From the NCBI GenBank assembly GCA_963662155.1, contig OY759271.1:19127229-19191228 (forward strand): a stretch of 64,000 nt of DNA, given 5' to 3'. The notes beneath the pieces are model-generated. The model was not told the origin of the DNA and searched no databases. It worked only from the letters and a program-made list of their open reading frames with translations. Every line of letters begins with the position of its first letter. The first letter of the stretch is position 1. This DNA comes from Lamellibrachia columna (lineage: Eukaryota > Annelida > Polychaeta > Sabellida > Siboglinidae). Position numbers and translations under genes: made by a program. Positions 62,701-64,000 of this stretch are shown here, in pieces.

Positions 62701-64000
62701 ACTAAACTATATAATGCAATCCAAAGCAATCCAACGCATTCCAATACAATCCAAAGCAATGCAATGCAATCCAAACAAATCCAACGCAGTCCAAAGAAAT
62801 TCTACGCAATCCAATGCAGTCTAACGCAATCCAATGCAATCCAACACAATCCAAAGCAATCCGTCGGAACCCGTCGCATTCCAGCGCAATCCAACGCAAC
62901 GTAAAGCAATACAAACAATTCATCGCAAATAAAATTACAGGAAAGTAATTCAAAACTAAACTAAACTAAATTCAAATATATTAAACTAAACTAAACCATA
63001 TAAAACTAAACTAAACAATGCAATCTAACACAATCCAAAGGAATCCAACACAACCCAAAGCAATCCAACGCAACGTCAAGCAATAAAAAGCAATTCATCG
63101 TAATAAAAGTAAATAAAAGCATATAAAAACGAAGCTAAACTAAACTAAATTAAAATATATTAAACTAAACTAAACAATGCAATCTAACACAATCCAAAGG
63201 AATCCAACACAACCCAAAGCAATCCAACGCAACGTAAAGCAATAAAAAGCAATTCATCGTAATAAAAGTAAATAAAAGCATATAAAAACTAAGCTAAACT
63301 AAACTAAATTAAAATATATTAAACTAAACTAAACCATATTAAATAAAACTAAACTAAACAATGCAATCCAACACAATTCATACGAATCCAACACAACCCA
63401 AAGAATTCCAACGCAAACCAAAGCAATCCAACGCATTCCAACGCAATCCAACGCAATCCAATGCAATCCAACGCATTCCAATGCTATCCAACGCATTCCT
63501 ACATAATCCAACGTAATCCGTCGCAACCCGTCGCAATCCAACGCAATGGAACGCAACGTAAAGCAATCCAACGCAATCCAAAGCAATCCAGCGCAGTCGA
63601 AGGCAATCCAACGCAATTCAATGTAATCCAACGCATTCCAATGCAATCAAACACAATCCAACGCAATCCAGTGCATTCCAACATAATCTAACGGAATCCG
63701 TCGCAACCTGTCGCAATCCAACGCAACGTAAAGCAATCCAGCGGAATGAAAATAAAGCAAAGCAATCCACCGAAATCCAACGCATTCCAATGCAATCCAA
63801 TGTAATCGAACGCAATCCAACACAATCTAATACAATCCAACGCAACCAAAAGCAATCCAAGTGCAATTCAACACAATCCAACGCTATCCTTCGAAATCCA
63901 TTGCAATCCAACGGAATCCTAAGCAATCCAATGCAATCGTATGAAAGGAAACGCAACCCAATGCAATCCAACGCAATCCAATGCAATACAAAGCAATCCA

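Larger units (their letters stand above)
26387..64000 (+). repeat. Bipartite pentamer/decamer satellite array, right segment (runs off window)
   Basis: The same satellite, in the same orientation, continues without any other insertion to the window end. At about 300 bp per unit it would hold on the order of 120 units. The decamer family is CAATCCAACG with CAATCCAATG, CAATCCAAAG and CAATCCAACA as the common variants. The pentamer spacer keeps an ATATATTAAAC core in most units. Larger-scale copies (1272 bp, ~950 bp, ~17.4 kb) are listed separately. Long open frames here exist on both strands only because the decamer contains no stop in any frame, so I annotate none as genes. Confidence 0.95.
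46984..64000 (+). repeat. ~17.4 kb higher-order repeat, copy 2 (incomplete at window end)
   Basis: Collinear with copy 1. It lacks copy 1's 1272 bp extra block, retains ~253 bp that copy 1 lost near 33779, and has its own ~950 bp duplication at 57.8-59.7 kb. The window ends at a point matching about 45.44 kb of copy 1, so roughly 1.5 kb of this copy should lie beyond the edge. Confidence 0.75.

Noticed and set aside
17508..64000. Hundreds of open frames of 60-170 codons on both strands of the satellite
   Set aside because: The decamer and most pentamers have no stop in any frame, so open frames are expected. They overlap each other on both strands and have low-complexity cyclic peptides, with no independent sign of coding.
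17429..64000. Telomere repeat: the pentamer spacer reads (TTTAG)n on the minus strand
   Set aside because: It is shorter than and different from known telomere units (no GG or GGG run), is interspersed with decamers, and shows no terminal position.
17429..64000. CRISPR-like array of repeats and spacers
   Set aside because: The DNA is eukaryotic, the 'spacers' are themselves repeats, and there are no cas genes.
17429..64000. CENP-B box-like motif around GTCGGAACCCGTCGC in unit tails
   Set aside because: Only partial likeness to TTCG....A..CGGG; required bases do not line up. The centromeric nature of the array cannot be claimed from this.
17429..64000. G-quadruplex potential of the G-containing minus strand
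   Set aside because: Only GG doublets separated by about 8 bases occur, so stable quadruplexes are unlikely.

Overview
The window is nuclear DNA of an animal, most likely an invertebrate. The evidence is a spliced ribosomal protein gene (eL32/RpL32) with GT-AG introns and a poly(A) signal, together with retroelements and DNA-transposon remnants typical of metazoa (CR1/L2-like and RTE-like LINEs, a DIRS-like tyrosine-recombinase element, a pogo/Tigger-like MITE). Nothing bacterial or viral is seen, and the sequence does not let me name the species or phylum.

Layout. 1-1.7 kb: the 3' part of a CR1-like LINE with an intact reverse transcriptase frame. 2.1-2.3 kb: a short region with six ATTTGCAT octamers. 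3.2-8.2 kb: RpL32, with a non-coding TOP-type first exon and three coding exons giving 134 aa. Its last intron (3.2 kb) carries a 941 bp MITE and a decayed second copy of the same CR1-like LINE. 8.2-15 kb: AT-rich intergenic DNA with several repeats (a SINE/LINE tail, a ~110 bp CAACGTTG-type tandem repeat, an 18 bp inverted repeat 455 bp wide, a ~160 bp tandem repeat, TA runs) and one weak candidate promoter and transcript at 11.46-13.2 kb. 15.1-17.4 kb: a broken, internally deleted DIRS-like element on the minus strand.

17.43-64.0 kb, nearly three quarters of the window, is one head-to-tail satellite array running off the right end. It is interrupted once, by a 5'-truncated RTE-like LINE (24.46-26.39 kb) flanked by a 9 bp target-site duplication. 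The array is built on a 5 bp lattice. Units of about 300 bp (observed about 140-400) alternate an AT-rich pentamer spacer (CTAAA/TTAAA with a conserved ATATATTAAAC core) with a decamer block (CAATCCAACG and variants), and each has recurring head and tail caps. Above this are larger orders of repetition: a 1272 bp near-perfect tandem duplication, a ~950 bp duplication, and a ~17.4 kb higher-order repeat whose second copy starts near 47.0 kb.

The many long open frames in the array (Q/N-rich on +, W/I/L/C-rich on -) follow from a stop-free decamer read in any frame, and I do not annotate them as genes. The only well-supported host gene is RpL32. The satellite's hierarchy, its frame-invariant coding property and its concentration of variation at CpG are the most novel things here.
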